This document shows, one piece after another, positions 1 to 6,825 of a DNA stretch of 18,267 bases. Origin of the DNA: Zeimonas sp964481165 (lineage in GTDB: Bacteria; Pseudomonadota; Gammaproteobacteria; Burkholderiales; Burkholderiaceae_E); NCBI GenBank assembly GCA_964481165.1, contig CAYZYC010000048.1:1-18267 (forward strand). The letters run 5' to 3'. Both the position numbers and the translations under genes were made by a program. The first letter of the stretch is position 1, and the number at the start of each line of letters is the position of its first letter. Under the pieces are notes generated by a model, which worked only from the letters and a program-made list of their open reading frames with translations, was not told the DNA's origin and ran no database searches.

Positions 1-110
1 GCCGGGCGGCGATCGGCCGATGCGCCGTACCGGCGGCGGGTTTTCCCTAGGCACGCTATCCTTCGGATCTCCTTCCGTTTCGCTTTCCTGCGTCGCCGCA
101 CCGAGTCGCC

Positions 111-1076
111 GTGTCCCCGTACCTCTCCAGCCTCCTCTCCCGCAGCGCCCGCCTTTTCGTCATGCTGATGAAGGTCATGCTGCCGGTGATGATCGTCGTG
201 CAGCTGGCGCAGTACTGGGGCTGGGTCGACGCGCTCGGGCAGGCGATCGCGCCTGCGATGGCGTGGCTCGACCTGCCGCCCGAGGCCGGAATGATCTGGA
301 TGACCGGCATGCTGGTCGGCGTCTACGGCGCCATCGCCGCACTGATCGGCCTCGCGCCGGGGCTGGAGTTGAGCGTCGGGCAGATGAGCGCGCTGTGCTC
401 GATGATCCTCTTCGCGCATGCGCTGCCGGTCGAGCAGGCGATCGTCCGCCGCGCGGGCGCGAGCTTCTGGGGGACCGCCATGCTGCGGATCGTCGTCGCG
501 CTCGCCTACGGCGCGGCAGTCGCATGGACCTGCCGGCTGACCGGCGTGCTCGACGATCCCGTTTCCCTGGAGTGGTTGCACGCTTCGGCTGCAACCGGCG
601 CCGATCAAGCTCCGGGTCTGCTGGGGTGGGCATGGACGACCGCGCTGTCGCTGCTGATGACCTTCGCGATCCTGGTCGGGCTGCTGGTACTGCTCGACGT
701 CCTCGAGCGCACCGGGATCACCCGGCGGATCACCTCGGCACTGACGCCGCTGCTGCGCTTTTCCGGACTCGACGCGCGCGCGGCACCGGTGACGACGGTC
801 GGCGTGCTGCTCGGGCTGACCTACGGGGGCGCGCTGATCATCGAGGAATCGGAGAAGCAGGGATTCGATGCGCGTACGCGCTTCCTCGCGCTCGCCTGGC
901 TGTCGCTGTCGCACGCACTGATCGAGGACACGATGCTGCTGCTCGCGCTGGGCGCGAGCGTGTGGGTCGTGCTGGTCGGCCGCGTCGCGGCGACGCTGTT
1001 GATCATCGCGGCATTGGCCAGGCTGTTCGACGGCGGGAACCGGGAAGCCGCGCCCATCGTTGCCGTGGCCCCCTGA
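111..1076 (+). CDS. Nucleoside-recognition (Gate) domain integral membrane protein
   Basis: A 321-residue, very hydrophobic protein with about eight membrane segments. It resembles the nucleoside-recognition (Gate, SpmA/SpmB-related) family. The two halves echo each other: a glycine-rich segment (MLVGVYGAIAAL, about 67-78) followed by HALPVE (103-108), and a second glycine-rich segment (GVLLGLTYGGALIIEE, 231-246) followed by HALIED (268-273). This internal duplication is typical of Gate proteins. Members of the family are inner-membrane proteins thought to handle nucleosides or related solutes, but the substrate of this subgroup is unknown. The start is a GTG at 111 with only a weak ribosome site, chosen because the first amphipathic helix then lies just ahead of the first membrane segment. 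The dehydrogenase gene starts 26 bp downstream, so the two are probably co-transcribed. Family assignment is solid; function is not. Confidence 0.8.
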   Translation: MSPYLSSLLSRSARLFVMLMKVMLPVMIVVQLAQYWGWVDALGQAIAPAMAWLDLPPEAGMIWMTGMLVGVYGAIAALIGLAPGLELSVGQMSALCSMILFAHALPVEQAIVRRAGASFWGTAMLRIVVALAYGAAVAWTCRLTGVLDDPVSLEWLHASAATGADQAPGLLGWAWTTALSLLMTFAILVGLLVLLDVLERTGITRRITSALTPLLRFSGLDARAAPVTTVGVLLGLTYGGALIIEESEKQGFDARTRFLALAWLSLSHALIEDTMLLLALGASVWVVLVGRVAATLLIIAALARLFDGGNREAAPIVAVAP

Positions 1077-1102
1077 CCCTTCGCCGGTTGGCGCGCACCC
1101 CG

Positions 1103-2251
1103 ATGGAGACCGCCGATTTCCTGATCGTCGGCGCGGGAATCGCAGGCGCCTCGGCGGCGTTCGAGCTCGCCGCGCACGGAACGGTCGTGCTGCTCGAGCG
1201 CGAATCGCAGCCCGGTTACCACACGACCGGGCGTTCCGCGGCGGTCTTCTCGGAAACCTACGGCAACGAAGTCATCCGCGCATTGACGGTCGCGAGCCGT
1301 CCGTTCTTCGGGTCGCCGCCCGACGGATTCGCGCAGTATCCGCTGTGGTCGAAGCGAGCGTCGCTGTTCGTCGGGCGCGACGATCAGGTTGCGCAGCTCG
1401 ACGCATGGCACGCGAGCGCGCGCCGGCTCGTCGCCGGAGTGCAGCGGCTCGACGCCGCGGAAACCGCGGCGATGGCGCCGATGCTGCGCGACGGCTATGC
1501 GGCCGGATCGGTCTGCGAACCCGACGCGGCCGATCTCGACGTGCACGAGATCCATCGCGGCTTCCTGCGCGGAGCGACGCGGCGCGGCGCGCAACTGGCG
1601 TGCGACGCGCAGGTGCACGGCATCGAGCGCGCGCAGCGGAGCTGGCGCGTCGCGACGAGCAACGGAACCTTTGCCGGGCGCATTCTCGTCGACGCGGCCG
1701 GCGCCTGGGGCGACGAGATCGCTGCCATGGCGGGCGCCGCCGCGGTCGGCCTGCAACCGAAGCGGCGCACCGCGATCCTGTTCCCGGCGCCGGACGGTGT
1801 CGACGTGCGCGGCTGGCCGGTCGTGCTCGACATCGACGAGCAGTTCTACTTCAAGCCCGACGCCGGCAAGCTGCTCGGGTCGCCGGCCGACGAGACACCG
1901 TCGGCTCCGTGCGACGCGCAGCCCGAAGAGATCGATGTCGCGCTCGCCGCGGCGCGCATCGAGGAAGCCGTGCGCTTTCCGATCCGGCGCATCGAGCGCA
2001 AGTGGGCCGGGCTGCGCTCGTTCGTTGCGGACCGCACGCCGGTGGCGGGATTCGACGACCGCGTCGAGGATTTCTTCTGGCTGGTCGGCCAGGGCGGCTA
2101 CGGAATCCAGACCGCGCCGGCGATGGGGCGGGTGGCCGCATCGCTGGCTACCGGCGAGGGCCTGCCGGCGGACGTGGCGGCGCTGGGGGTGACGAAGGAC
2201 ATGCTGGGTCCGCAGCGACTCCGGGGCGAATCGAAAGGAACATCGCGATGA
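1103..2251 (+). CDS. FAD-dependent D-amino-acid dehydrogenase, DauA (D-arginine dehydrogenase)-like
   Basis: A 382-residue DAO-family flavoprotein. The N-terminus carries the dinucleotide-binding motif GAGIAGASAAFEL (10-22) and the acidic end of strand 2 at E32. The sequence aligns without gaps through the N-terminal half to my recollection of Pseudomonas aeruginosa D-arginine dehydrogenase (PA3863). Y53, R222, Y249, R305, G332 and Q336 fall at the same numbers as its active-site residues. The C-terminal motif GQGGYGIQT (329-337) closes the flavin site. Such enzymes oxidise D-amino acids to 2-oxo acids and ammonia, passing electrons to a carrier rather than to oxygen. Two substrate-pocket positions differ: residue 87, the guanidinium-binding Glu of DauA, is Ser, and residue 48, His in DauA, is Val. 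The substrate is therefore probably not D-arginine. The ATG at 1103 was chosen because it puts the Rossmann motif right at the N-terminus; the open frame extends far upstream, but only as a shadow of the membrane-protein gene. The stop overlaps the next start as ATGA. Confidence 0.85.
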   Translation: METADFLIVGAGIAGASAAFELAAHGTVVLLERESQPGYHTTGRSAAVFSETYGNEVIRALTVASRPFFGSPPDGFAQYPLWSKRASLFVGRDDQVAQLDAWHASARRLVAGVQRLDAAETAAMAPMLRDGYAAGSVCEPDAADLDVHEIHRGFLRGATRRGAQLACDAQVHGIERAQRSWRVATSNGTFAGRILVDAAGAWGDEIAAMAGAAAVGLQPKRRTAILFPAPDGVDVRGWPVVLDIDEQFYFKPDAGKLLGSPADETPSAPCDAQPEEIDVALAAARIEEAVRFPIRRIERKWAGLRSFVADRTPVAGFDDRVEDFFWLVGQGGYGIQTAPAMGRVAASLATGEGLPADVAALGVTKDMLGPQRLRGESKGTSR

Positions 2252-2673
2252 ACATCGAGCAGTTCATGCACGGGTACAAGGCTGCGTGGGAGAGCCGGGA
2301 CGAGTCGAAGTTCTGCGCCCTCTTCGCCTCCGACGGCCAATACCGCAATACGCCGTTCGCCGTGCAGCGCGGACATGCGCAACTCGCCGAATACTGGCGC
2401 CGCGTGAAGCTGCAGGAAGACGTCCGGGTCGACTACGAGGTGCTCGCATCGACCGCCCGCGGCGGCATCGCGCACTGGCACGTCGCCTACCAGGTCGCGT
2501 CCGAGGAGTTGTTCGAGATCTGGGCGCGATCGACCGGGACGAACCTGGTTGCACGCAAGCCCGGCGACCCGTTGCCGCGCATGGTGCTCGACGGCGTGCT
2601 GAAGGCCGAGTTCGGCGACGAAGGGCTATGCACGAAATGCGAGATCTGGTGGCATAGTCAGCCACAGCCCTGA
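2248..2673 (+). CDS. NTF2/SnoaL-like domain protein
   Basis: A 141-residue soluble protein with no signal peptide. The opening (residues 1-25, FMHGYKAAWESRDESKF) followed by LFASDGQYRNTPF and a G-HAQLAEYWRRV helix is the usual layout of the NTF2/SnoaL cone fold: helix, first strand with an Asp, then a helix carrying a W. Family members are small enzymes or ligand-binding proteins with very varied roles, so no reaction can be assigned. The gene overlaps the dehydrogenase stop by 4 bp (ATGA) and has a good ribosome site (AAAGGAA) inside the dehydrogenase's last codons. It is therefore probably translated together with the dehydrogenase and may act on the same pathway. Cysteines C131 and C134 sit near the C-terminus (CTKC), which is uncommon for the fold; whether they bind metal or form a disulfide is unknown. 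Confidence 0.7.
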   Translation: MNIEQFMHGYKAAWESRDESKFCALFASDGQYRNTPFAVQRGHAQLAEYWRRVKLQEDVRVDYEVLASTARGGIAHWHVAYQVASEELFEIWARSTGTNLVARKPGDPLPRMVLDGVLKAEFGDEGLCTKCEIWWHSQPQP

Positions 2674-2688
2674 TCCGCTCGTCGCGCG

Positions 2689-2707
2689 TGCGCCGCCGGA
2701 CGGCGCA
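2689..2707 (+). terminator. Stem-loop after the Gate/dehydrogenase/NTF2 genes (possible terminator)
   Basis: A perfect 7-bp inverted repeat, TGCGCCG and CGGCGCA, encloses a 5-nt loop and starts 16 bp after the NTF2 gene's stop. Only a short TTCC follows rather than a real U tract, so it is at best an imperfect intrinsic terminator; it could instead protect the 3' end of the mRNA. Confidence 0.35.
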
Positions 2708-2758
2708 TTCCGCGTTCCGTCGCCGCGCGCAATAGCGGCGTTCCGCACAGAATCGGGC

Positions 2759-3559
2759 ATGTCCGCCCGTTTCCTCGCGACCGTTTTCGGCCTCGCGCTC
2801 GCGCTCGGCATCGCCGGCCGCGCCGAAGCCGCGCCGACGGTGCGCGTAGTCGACACGTGGCCACCCGGCGAGCGAATCACGCTGGCGCGAAACGAAACCT
2901 TCCACCTTCGCCTGGCCTGGTCCGCCGACACGCCGATCGGCATCTGGCTCAGGCCGTACTTCCAGGGCAAGCGGGCACGGGCCGGCACGAGTCCGTCGCC
3001 GCGCTATTCCGGCAACGGAGAGACGATCGCGTGGCTGTTCCTCGCGGAACCGGACGCCGAGGTCGACGAGATCCGGATCGTCGCCGGCGACGGCGGCGTC
3101 GACACGACGCACACCGTGGCCACGCATCGCGTGCGCATCGTCGGCGGCGGCACGCCGGCCGCCCGCGAAACGCCCCCGCCATGGGTGAGCGAACTGCGTG
3201 CGCGGGCGCGCGCCGCGATGGAGGAGCAGAAGCGCGCGCATGTCGACACGCCGGCGAGCGCCTTCGACATGCTGCTGTTCGCCGGCTTCATGCTGGGGGT
3301 GCCGATCCTGCTCGTGCTCGGCTTCGTCGCTCCGGCCCTGGCGTACCGGCGCTGGCGCGGCGGCTGGCGCATCGCGGCGGCCGTACCGGGAATCATGATG
3401 GCCTTCGTCGTGCTGCGCATCGCGATCGGCGTCGCGATCGATCCGACGTCGCACAACCTGTGGCCCTTCGAGACCCTGATGGCCGGGGCGGTGAGCACGG
3501 GCGCGATCGCCGCGCTGCTGGTGCTGCGTCGGGTGACCGGCGCCGCGAGGAGCGCATGA
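2759..3559 (+). CDS. Signal-peptide protein with periplasmic domain and three C-terminal membrane segments, function unknown
   Basis: I do not recognise this 266-residue protein. Residues 1-25 form a signal peptide with a likely cut around AEAA. Residues 26 to about 135 look like a beta-rich periplasmic domain (alternating strands such as TVRVVD, FHLRLAW, EIRIVAG, HRVRIVG) of immunoglobulin-like type. A charged helix (about 141-162, ELRARARAAMEEQKRA) leads to three membrane segments at about 171-196, 205-227 and 237-256. The start ATG at 2759 has no strong ribosome site but gives a clean signal peptide. The stop overlaps the next membrane-protein start (ATGA at 3556-3559), so the two probably form one complex or pathway. 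The nature of the partner is hidden by the assembly gap. The pairing suggests an envelope role, without further support. Confidence 0.7.
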   Translation: MSARFLATVFGLALALGIAGRAEAAPTVRVVDTWPPGERITLARNETFHLRLAWSADTPIGIWLRPYFQGKRARAGTSPSPRYSGNGETIAWLFLAEPDAEVDEIRIVAGDGGVDTTHTVATHRVRIVGGGTPAARETPPPWVSELRARARAAMEEQKRAHVDTPASAFDMLLFAGFMLGVPILLVLGFVAPALAYRRWRGGWRIAAAVPGIMMAFVVLRIAIGVAIDPTSHNLWPFETLMAGAVSTGAIAALLVLRRVTGAARSA

Positions 3560-3657
3560 TGCGAACGCTCGGCGCGCTGTCCCTCGTCGCGATGGGCGCC
3601 GGCGTGCTGATGGTCGCGTGGAACGGCTATCGCGACGGCGAACTGCCGGCCGGATCG
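3556..3657 (+). CDS. Partial small membrane protein cut by the assembly gap
   Basis: Translation begins MMRTLGALSLVAMGAGVLMV, one membrane segment or uncleaved signal, and continues WNGYRDGELPAGS up to the run of N. There are two adjacent ATG codons (3556 and 3559); the first overlaps the preceding stop. Only 34 codons are visible, so family and length are unknown. Codon choice and overlap with the preceding gene support it as a real gene. The frame may not continue as drawn past the gap. Confidence 0.55.
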
Positions 3658-3757
3658 NNNNNNNNNNNNNNNNNNNNNNNNNNNNNNNNNNNNNNNNNNN
3701 NNNNNNNNNNNNNNNNNNNNNNNNNNNNNNNNNNNNNNNNNNNNNNNNNNNNNNNNN
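3658..3757. other. Assembly gap, 100 N
   Basis: Exactly 100 consecutive N, the conventional filler for a scaffold gap of unknown length. The missing sequence holds the rest of the small membrane-protein gene and possibly more, so the neighbourhood of genes either side should not be taken as exact. Confidence 0.98.
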
Positions 3758-3781
3758 GCATCATGGGACCATCCATGATGC
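3758..3781. repeat. Perfect 9-bp inverted repeat at the gap edge
   Basis: GCATCATGG and CCATGATGC are perfect reverse complements separated by GACCAT. The repeat begins at the very first base after the gap and ends 24 bp before the aldo/keto reductase start. It may be an operator or hairpin in that gene's leader. Equally, a self-complementary contig end may be what stopped the assembler. Confidence 0.6.
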
Positions 3782-3805
3782 ACCACCGAACGGGAGAATC
3801 ACGCC

Positions 3806-4771
3806 ATGCGCAAGCGCCGGCTCGGCCGCACCGACCTCGAGATCGCACCGCTCGTTTTCGGCGGCAACGTGTTCGGGTGGACCGTCGACGAACCGACGTC
3901 GTTCGAACTGCTCGACCGCTGCACGGCGGCCGGACTGAACGCGGTCGACACCGCCGACTCGTACTCGCGGTGGGTTCCGGGGAATCGCGGCGGCGAGTCC
4001 GAGACGATCATCGGCAACTGGCTCGCGGCGTCGCCGCAGCGTCGCGACGCGATCGTGCTGATCACCAAGGTCGGCTCGGAGCTCGCGGAAGGCGACAAGG
4101 GCCTGTCGGCCGCGCGCATCGTGGCCGCCTGCGAGAACTCGCTGCGCCGGCTTCGAACCGACCGGATCGACCTGTACCTGAGCCACTTCCCCGATCCGCA
4201 GGCGCCGATCGAGGAGACGCTGCGCGCGTACGAAACGCTGCTCCGCGACGGCAAGGTGCGCGCGATCGGCGCATCGAACTACGACGCGGCGCAGTTGCGC
4301 GATGCGCTTTCGGTGGCCTCGCGCTCGGGTCTGCCGCGTTACGAAGTGCTGCAGCCCGAATACAACCTCTACGACCGCTGGAAGTTCGAGGGGTCGTTGC
4401 GCGAACTCTGCCGCGCCGAGAACCTCGGCGTCATCACGTACTTCAGCCTTGCCTCGGGGTTCCTCTCCGGCAAGTACCGCTCGCACGACGACCTCGGCAA
4501 GAGCGTGCGCGGCGAACGCGTGCGCGGCTATCTCGACGCGCGCGGTTTGCGCATCCTGGAAGCGCTCGATACCATCGCAGCGGCCCATGACGCCCGGCCG
4601 GCCGAGGTCGCGCTCGCCTGGATCATGTCGCGCGAAGGCGTCACCGCGCCGATCGCCAGCGCCACCACGCCGGCGCAGCTCGACAGTCTCGTTCGTTCGG
4701 TATCGCTCGCCCTGTCGCCATCCGAAATCGATTCGTTGAACGCTGCGAGCCAGCGGGGGGAAACAGCATGA
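3806..4771 (+). CDS. Aldo/keto reductase
   Basis: A 321-residue aldo/keto reductase, a (beta/alpha)8 barrel that reduces aldehydes or ketones with NADPH. The start MRKRRLGRTDLEIAPLVFGG has the typical beta-hairpin and GG turn of the family. The catalytic tetrad is complete: D48, Y53, K88 and H127 (in LSHF). The cofactor end includes IGASNYD (around 153-159) and a C-terminal PIASATTPAQL segment that normally binds the NADP phosphate. Length is normal for the YajO/Gre3-like branch. The start is well supported by GGGAGAA ahead of the ATG. The gene overlaps yceI-like coding by 4 bp (ATGA). The natural substrate cannot be read from sequence. Confidence 0.92.
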   Translation: MRKRRLGRTDLEIAPLVFGGNVFGWTVDEPTSFELLDRCTAAGLNAVDTADSYSRWVPGNRGGESETIIGNWLAASPQRRDAIVLITKVGSELAEGDKGLSAARIVAACENSLRRLRTDRIDLYLSHFPDPQAPIEETLRAYETLLRDGKVRAIGASNYDAAQLRDALSVASRSGLPRYEVLQPEYNLYDRWKFEGSLRELCRAENLGVITYFSLASGFLSGKYRSHDDLGKSVRGERVRGYLDARGLRILEALDTIAAAHDARPAEVALAWIMSREGVTAPIASATTPAQLDSLVRSVSLALSPSEIDSLNAASQRGETA

Positions 4772-5370
4772 CGGAGTCACGCATTCGCACTGCGCGCACC
4801 GCGGCCGCACTGGCGATCGCCGCGTGCTGTGCGGTCGTGGCACCGGCCGCCGCCGAGCCGGTGCGCTACGTCGTCGAGCCGAATCACACGTTCGTGAATT
4901 TCGAGGTCGTGCACTTCAAGACGTCGACCGTGCGCGGGCGATTCGACCGCATCGACGGGTTCGTCGTTCTCGACCGTGCGGCGAAGACGGGACAGGCCGA
5001 GATCACGATCGACACGGGATCGGTCAGTTCCGGCATCGCGTCGTTCGACGCGCACCTGAAGAACGCCGACTTCCTCGATGTGCCGAACGCACCGCAGGCG
5101 CGTTTCGTGGGCAGGGATTTCCGTTTCGACGGCGACCGGCTCGTATCGGTCTCGGGCGACCTGGTGCTGCTGGGCAAGACGGCGCCGGTGACGCTGACGG
5201 CGACCCGGTTCAACTGCTACGACTCGCCGATCGTCAAGGCGCCCGTTTGCGGAGGCGACTTCGAGACCGAGATCCGCCGCAGCCGCTGGGGAATGCACTG
5301 GGGAATCGAAAACGGGGTCCCCGACACGGTGCGGCTGCTGATCCAGATCGAGGCGATCCGGAAACAGTGA
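4768..5370 (+). CDS. Periplasmic YceI-family protein
   Basis: A 200-residue YceI family protein. Residues 1-29 are a signal peptide (alanine-rich, likely cut APAAA before E30). The mature part starts PVRYVVEPNHTFVNFEVVHF, the hallmark first strands of the family, followed by STVRGRFDRIDGFV, then a SFDAHLKNADFLDV motif and a closing WGMHWGIENGVPDTVRLLIQIEA strand. YceI proteins form a lipocalin-like beta barrel that binds polyisoprenoid chains such as ubiquinone precursors. The gene has a strong ribosome site (GGGGGGAAA) within the end of the aldo/keto reductase gene. C215-equivalent region shows two cysteines (FNCYD and APVCGG), able to form a periplasmic disulfide. The more usual cytochrome b561 neighbour is absent. 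The exact ligand is unknown. Confidence 0.92.
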   Translation: MTESRIRTARTAAALAIAACCAVVAPAAAEPVRYVVEPNHTFVNFEVVHFKTSTVRGRFDRIDGFVVLDRAAKTGQAEITIDTGSVSSGIASFDAHLKNADFLDVPNAPQARFVGRDFRFDGDRLVSVSGDLVLLGKTAPVTLTATRFNCYDSPIVKAPVCGGDFETEIRRSRWGMHWGIENGVPDTVRLLIQIEAIRKQ

Positions 5371-5383
5371 CCCCCGGCCTTCG

Positions 5384-5416
5384 GCGATTCCGCTCGGCGC
5401 TCAGCGATTCCGCTCG
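5384..5416. repeat. 13-bp direct repeat across the outer-membrane-factor stop codon
   Basis: GCGATTCCGCTCG occurs at 5384-5396 and again at 5404-5416, a 20-bp period. The right copy encodes the last four residues (ERNR) of the minus-strand outer-membrane factor; the left copy lies just past its stop. It looks like a small tandem duplication. The roughly 30-bp space between the convergent genes holds no convincing terminator. Confidence 0.7.
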
Positions 5417-6825
5417 TACCAGCCGCCGCCGAGCACCTTGTACAGCGCCACGCGATTGACCTGCTCGGCCAGTTGCGTGGCCACCAGCGACTGTTGCGCG
5501 AGATACAGCGTGCGCTGCGCGTCGAGCAGCACGAGGTAGCTGTCGCGACCCGCCTCGTAGCGGGCACGCGAGAGTTCCTCGGCGTTCTGCGCAGCCGCGA
5601 CGAGCGCGCGCTGGGATTCCTTCTGCTCGGCCAGCGTGCGCGTGAGCGCGAGCGCGTCGGAGACTTCCCGGAATCCGGACTGGATCGAGCGTTCGTACGA
5701 CGCCAGCGCGATGTCGCGGTCGGCCTGCGCGACCGCCAGGTTCGCCCGCAATCGGCCCGCCTGGAATATCGGCAGGCTCGCCTGCGGCACGAAGGTCCAG
5801 AAGCGCGAACCTGCGCCGAAGAGCCCGGAGAGCTCGTTGCTCGCCGTGCCGAGGCTTGCGGTGAGGCTGATCGACGGAAAGAACGCCGCGCGTGCCGCGC
5901 CGATGTTCGCGTTCGCCGCGCGCAGCAGGTGCTCGGCCTGCATCACGTCCGGCCGGCGCAACAGGACTTCGGAAGGAAGGCCGCTCGGCAGCGCTCCGAT
6001 TCCGCTGGCCTGCACGTCGAAACGCGTGGGAAGCAATGACTCCTCGATCGGCGCGCCGACGAGCAACGTCAATGCGTTCAGGTCCTGCGCCGCCAGTCCG
6101 GCGAAGCGCGACGCGTCGGTGCGTGCCGTCTCGACCGAAGCCTGCGCCTGGCTCAGGTCGAGTCCGGACACGGCGCCGTACTCGTGGCGCCGTTCGGTCA
6201 GTGCGAGCGCCTCCTGCCGGTTCCCGAGCGCCGCCTGCGCCACGCGCAACGCCTCGCGATCGGCTGCCAGCGTGAGCCATGCGTTCGCGATCTCGGAGAT
6301 CAGGCTCAACTGCGCGCTGCGCCGCGCGTTGTCGAGCGCGAAGTACCGCTGCAATGCCGCGTCGTTCAGGCTGCGAACCCGGCCGAAGAAATCCAGTTCC
6401 CAGGCGGCCCCCACGCCGACGCTGTAGATGTCGGGTTGCGCGCGGTTGCCGCCGCCGCGCGAAGCGGCGGCGTCGATGCTCGCCGAAGGCCACAGGCCCG
6501 CGCGCTGGATCCGGTACAACGCACGCGCACGTTCGACGTCGAGCATCGACACGCGCAGATCGCGGTTGTTCGCGAGCGCACGCCCGATCAACTCGGCGAG
6601 TCTCGGGTCGACGAAGAAGTCGCGCCAGCCGATGTCGGCCACCGCCGCAGCGGCAGGCATCGTTTCGCCCACGGGCGCGGCGAGCGCGCCGCTCGTCGTC
6701 GGCGGCAAGGGCCACTCGGCCGGAACTGCCGCATCGGCAACCGGCAGTTCCGGCTCGAGCGTCGCGCAGCCCGCAACCAGTGCGAACACCGCGCCGGCCA
6801 GGGCGATGCGCCACGCGTCAGTCAT
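5401..6825 (-). CDS. RND efflux outer-membrane factor lipoprotein, NodT/OprM family
   Basis: A 474-residue outer-membrane channel of a tripartite efflux pump. The start ATG at 6825 gives a lipoprotein signal with lipobox LVAGC and the lipidated Cys at residue 20. A longer frame to 6867 exists but would add an unlikely charged stretch ahead of the signal. The mature part shows the two homologous outer-membrane-efflux repeats, including NNRDLRVSMLDVERARALY, AAWELDFFGRV and, in the second half, RRPDVMQAEHLLRAANANIGAARAAFFP, all typical of OprM-like proteins. It forms trimers spanning outer membrane and periplasm. Its start overlaps the pump gene's stop by 8 bp, with GGAGG ahead of the ATG, indicating translational coupling. 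Family identity is certain; substrates are not. Confidence 0.95.
   Translation of the reverse strand: MTDAWRIALAGAVFALVAGCATLEPELPVADAAVPAEWPLPPTTSGALAAPVGETMPAAAAVADIGWRDFFVDPRLAELIGRALANNRDLRVSMLDVERARALYRIQRAGLWPSASIDAAASRGGGNRAQPDIYSVGVGAAWELDFFGRVRSLNDAALQRYFALDNARRSAQLSLISEIANAWLTLAADREALRVAQAALGNRQEALALTERRHEYGAVSGLDLSQAQASVETARTDASRFAGLAAQDLNALTLLVGAPIEESLLPTRFDVQASGIGALPSGLPSEVLLRRPDVMQAEHLLRAANANIGAARAAFFPSISLTASLGTASNELSGLFGAGSRFWTFVPQASLPIFQAGRLRANLAVAQADRDIALASYERSIQSGFREVSDALALTRTLAEQKESQRALVAAAQNAEELSRARYEAGRDSYLVLLDAQRTLYLAQQSLVATQLAEQVNRVALYKVLGGGWYERNR

Noticed and set aside
1..110. Possible C-terminus of an upstream gene ending at TAG 48-50
   Set aside because: Only 15 codons are visible and show no family signature; cannot be told from chance.
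20..1102. Upstream extension of the dehydrogenase frame
   Set aside because: The added product is Arg/Ala-rich and is the shadow of the Gate membrane-protein gene; the Rossmann motif starts only after the ATG at 1103.
2857..4590. Plus-strand open frame running through the N gap
   Set aside because: N codons carry no stops, so the frame is artificial; both ends are shadows of the membrane-protein and aldo/keto reductase genes.
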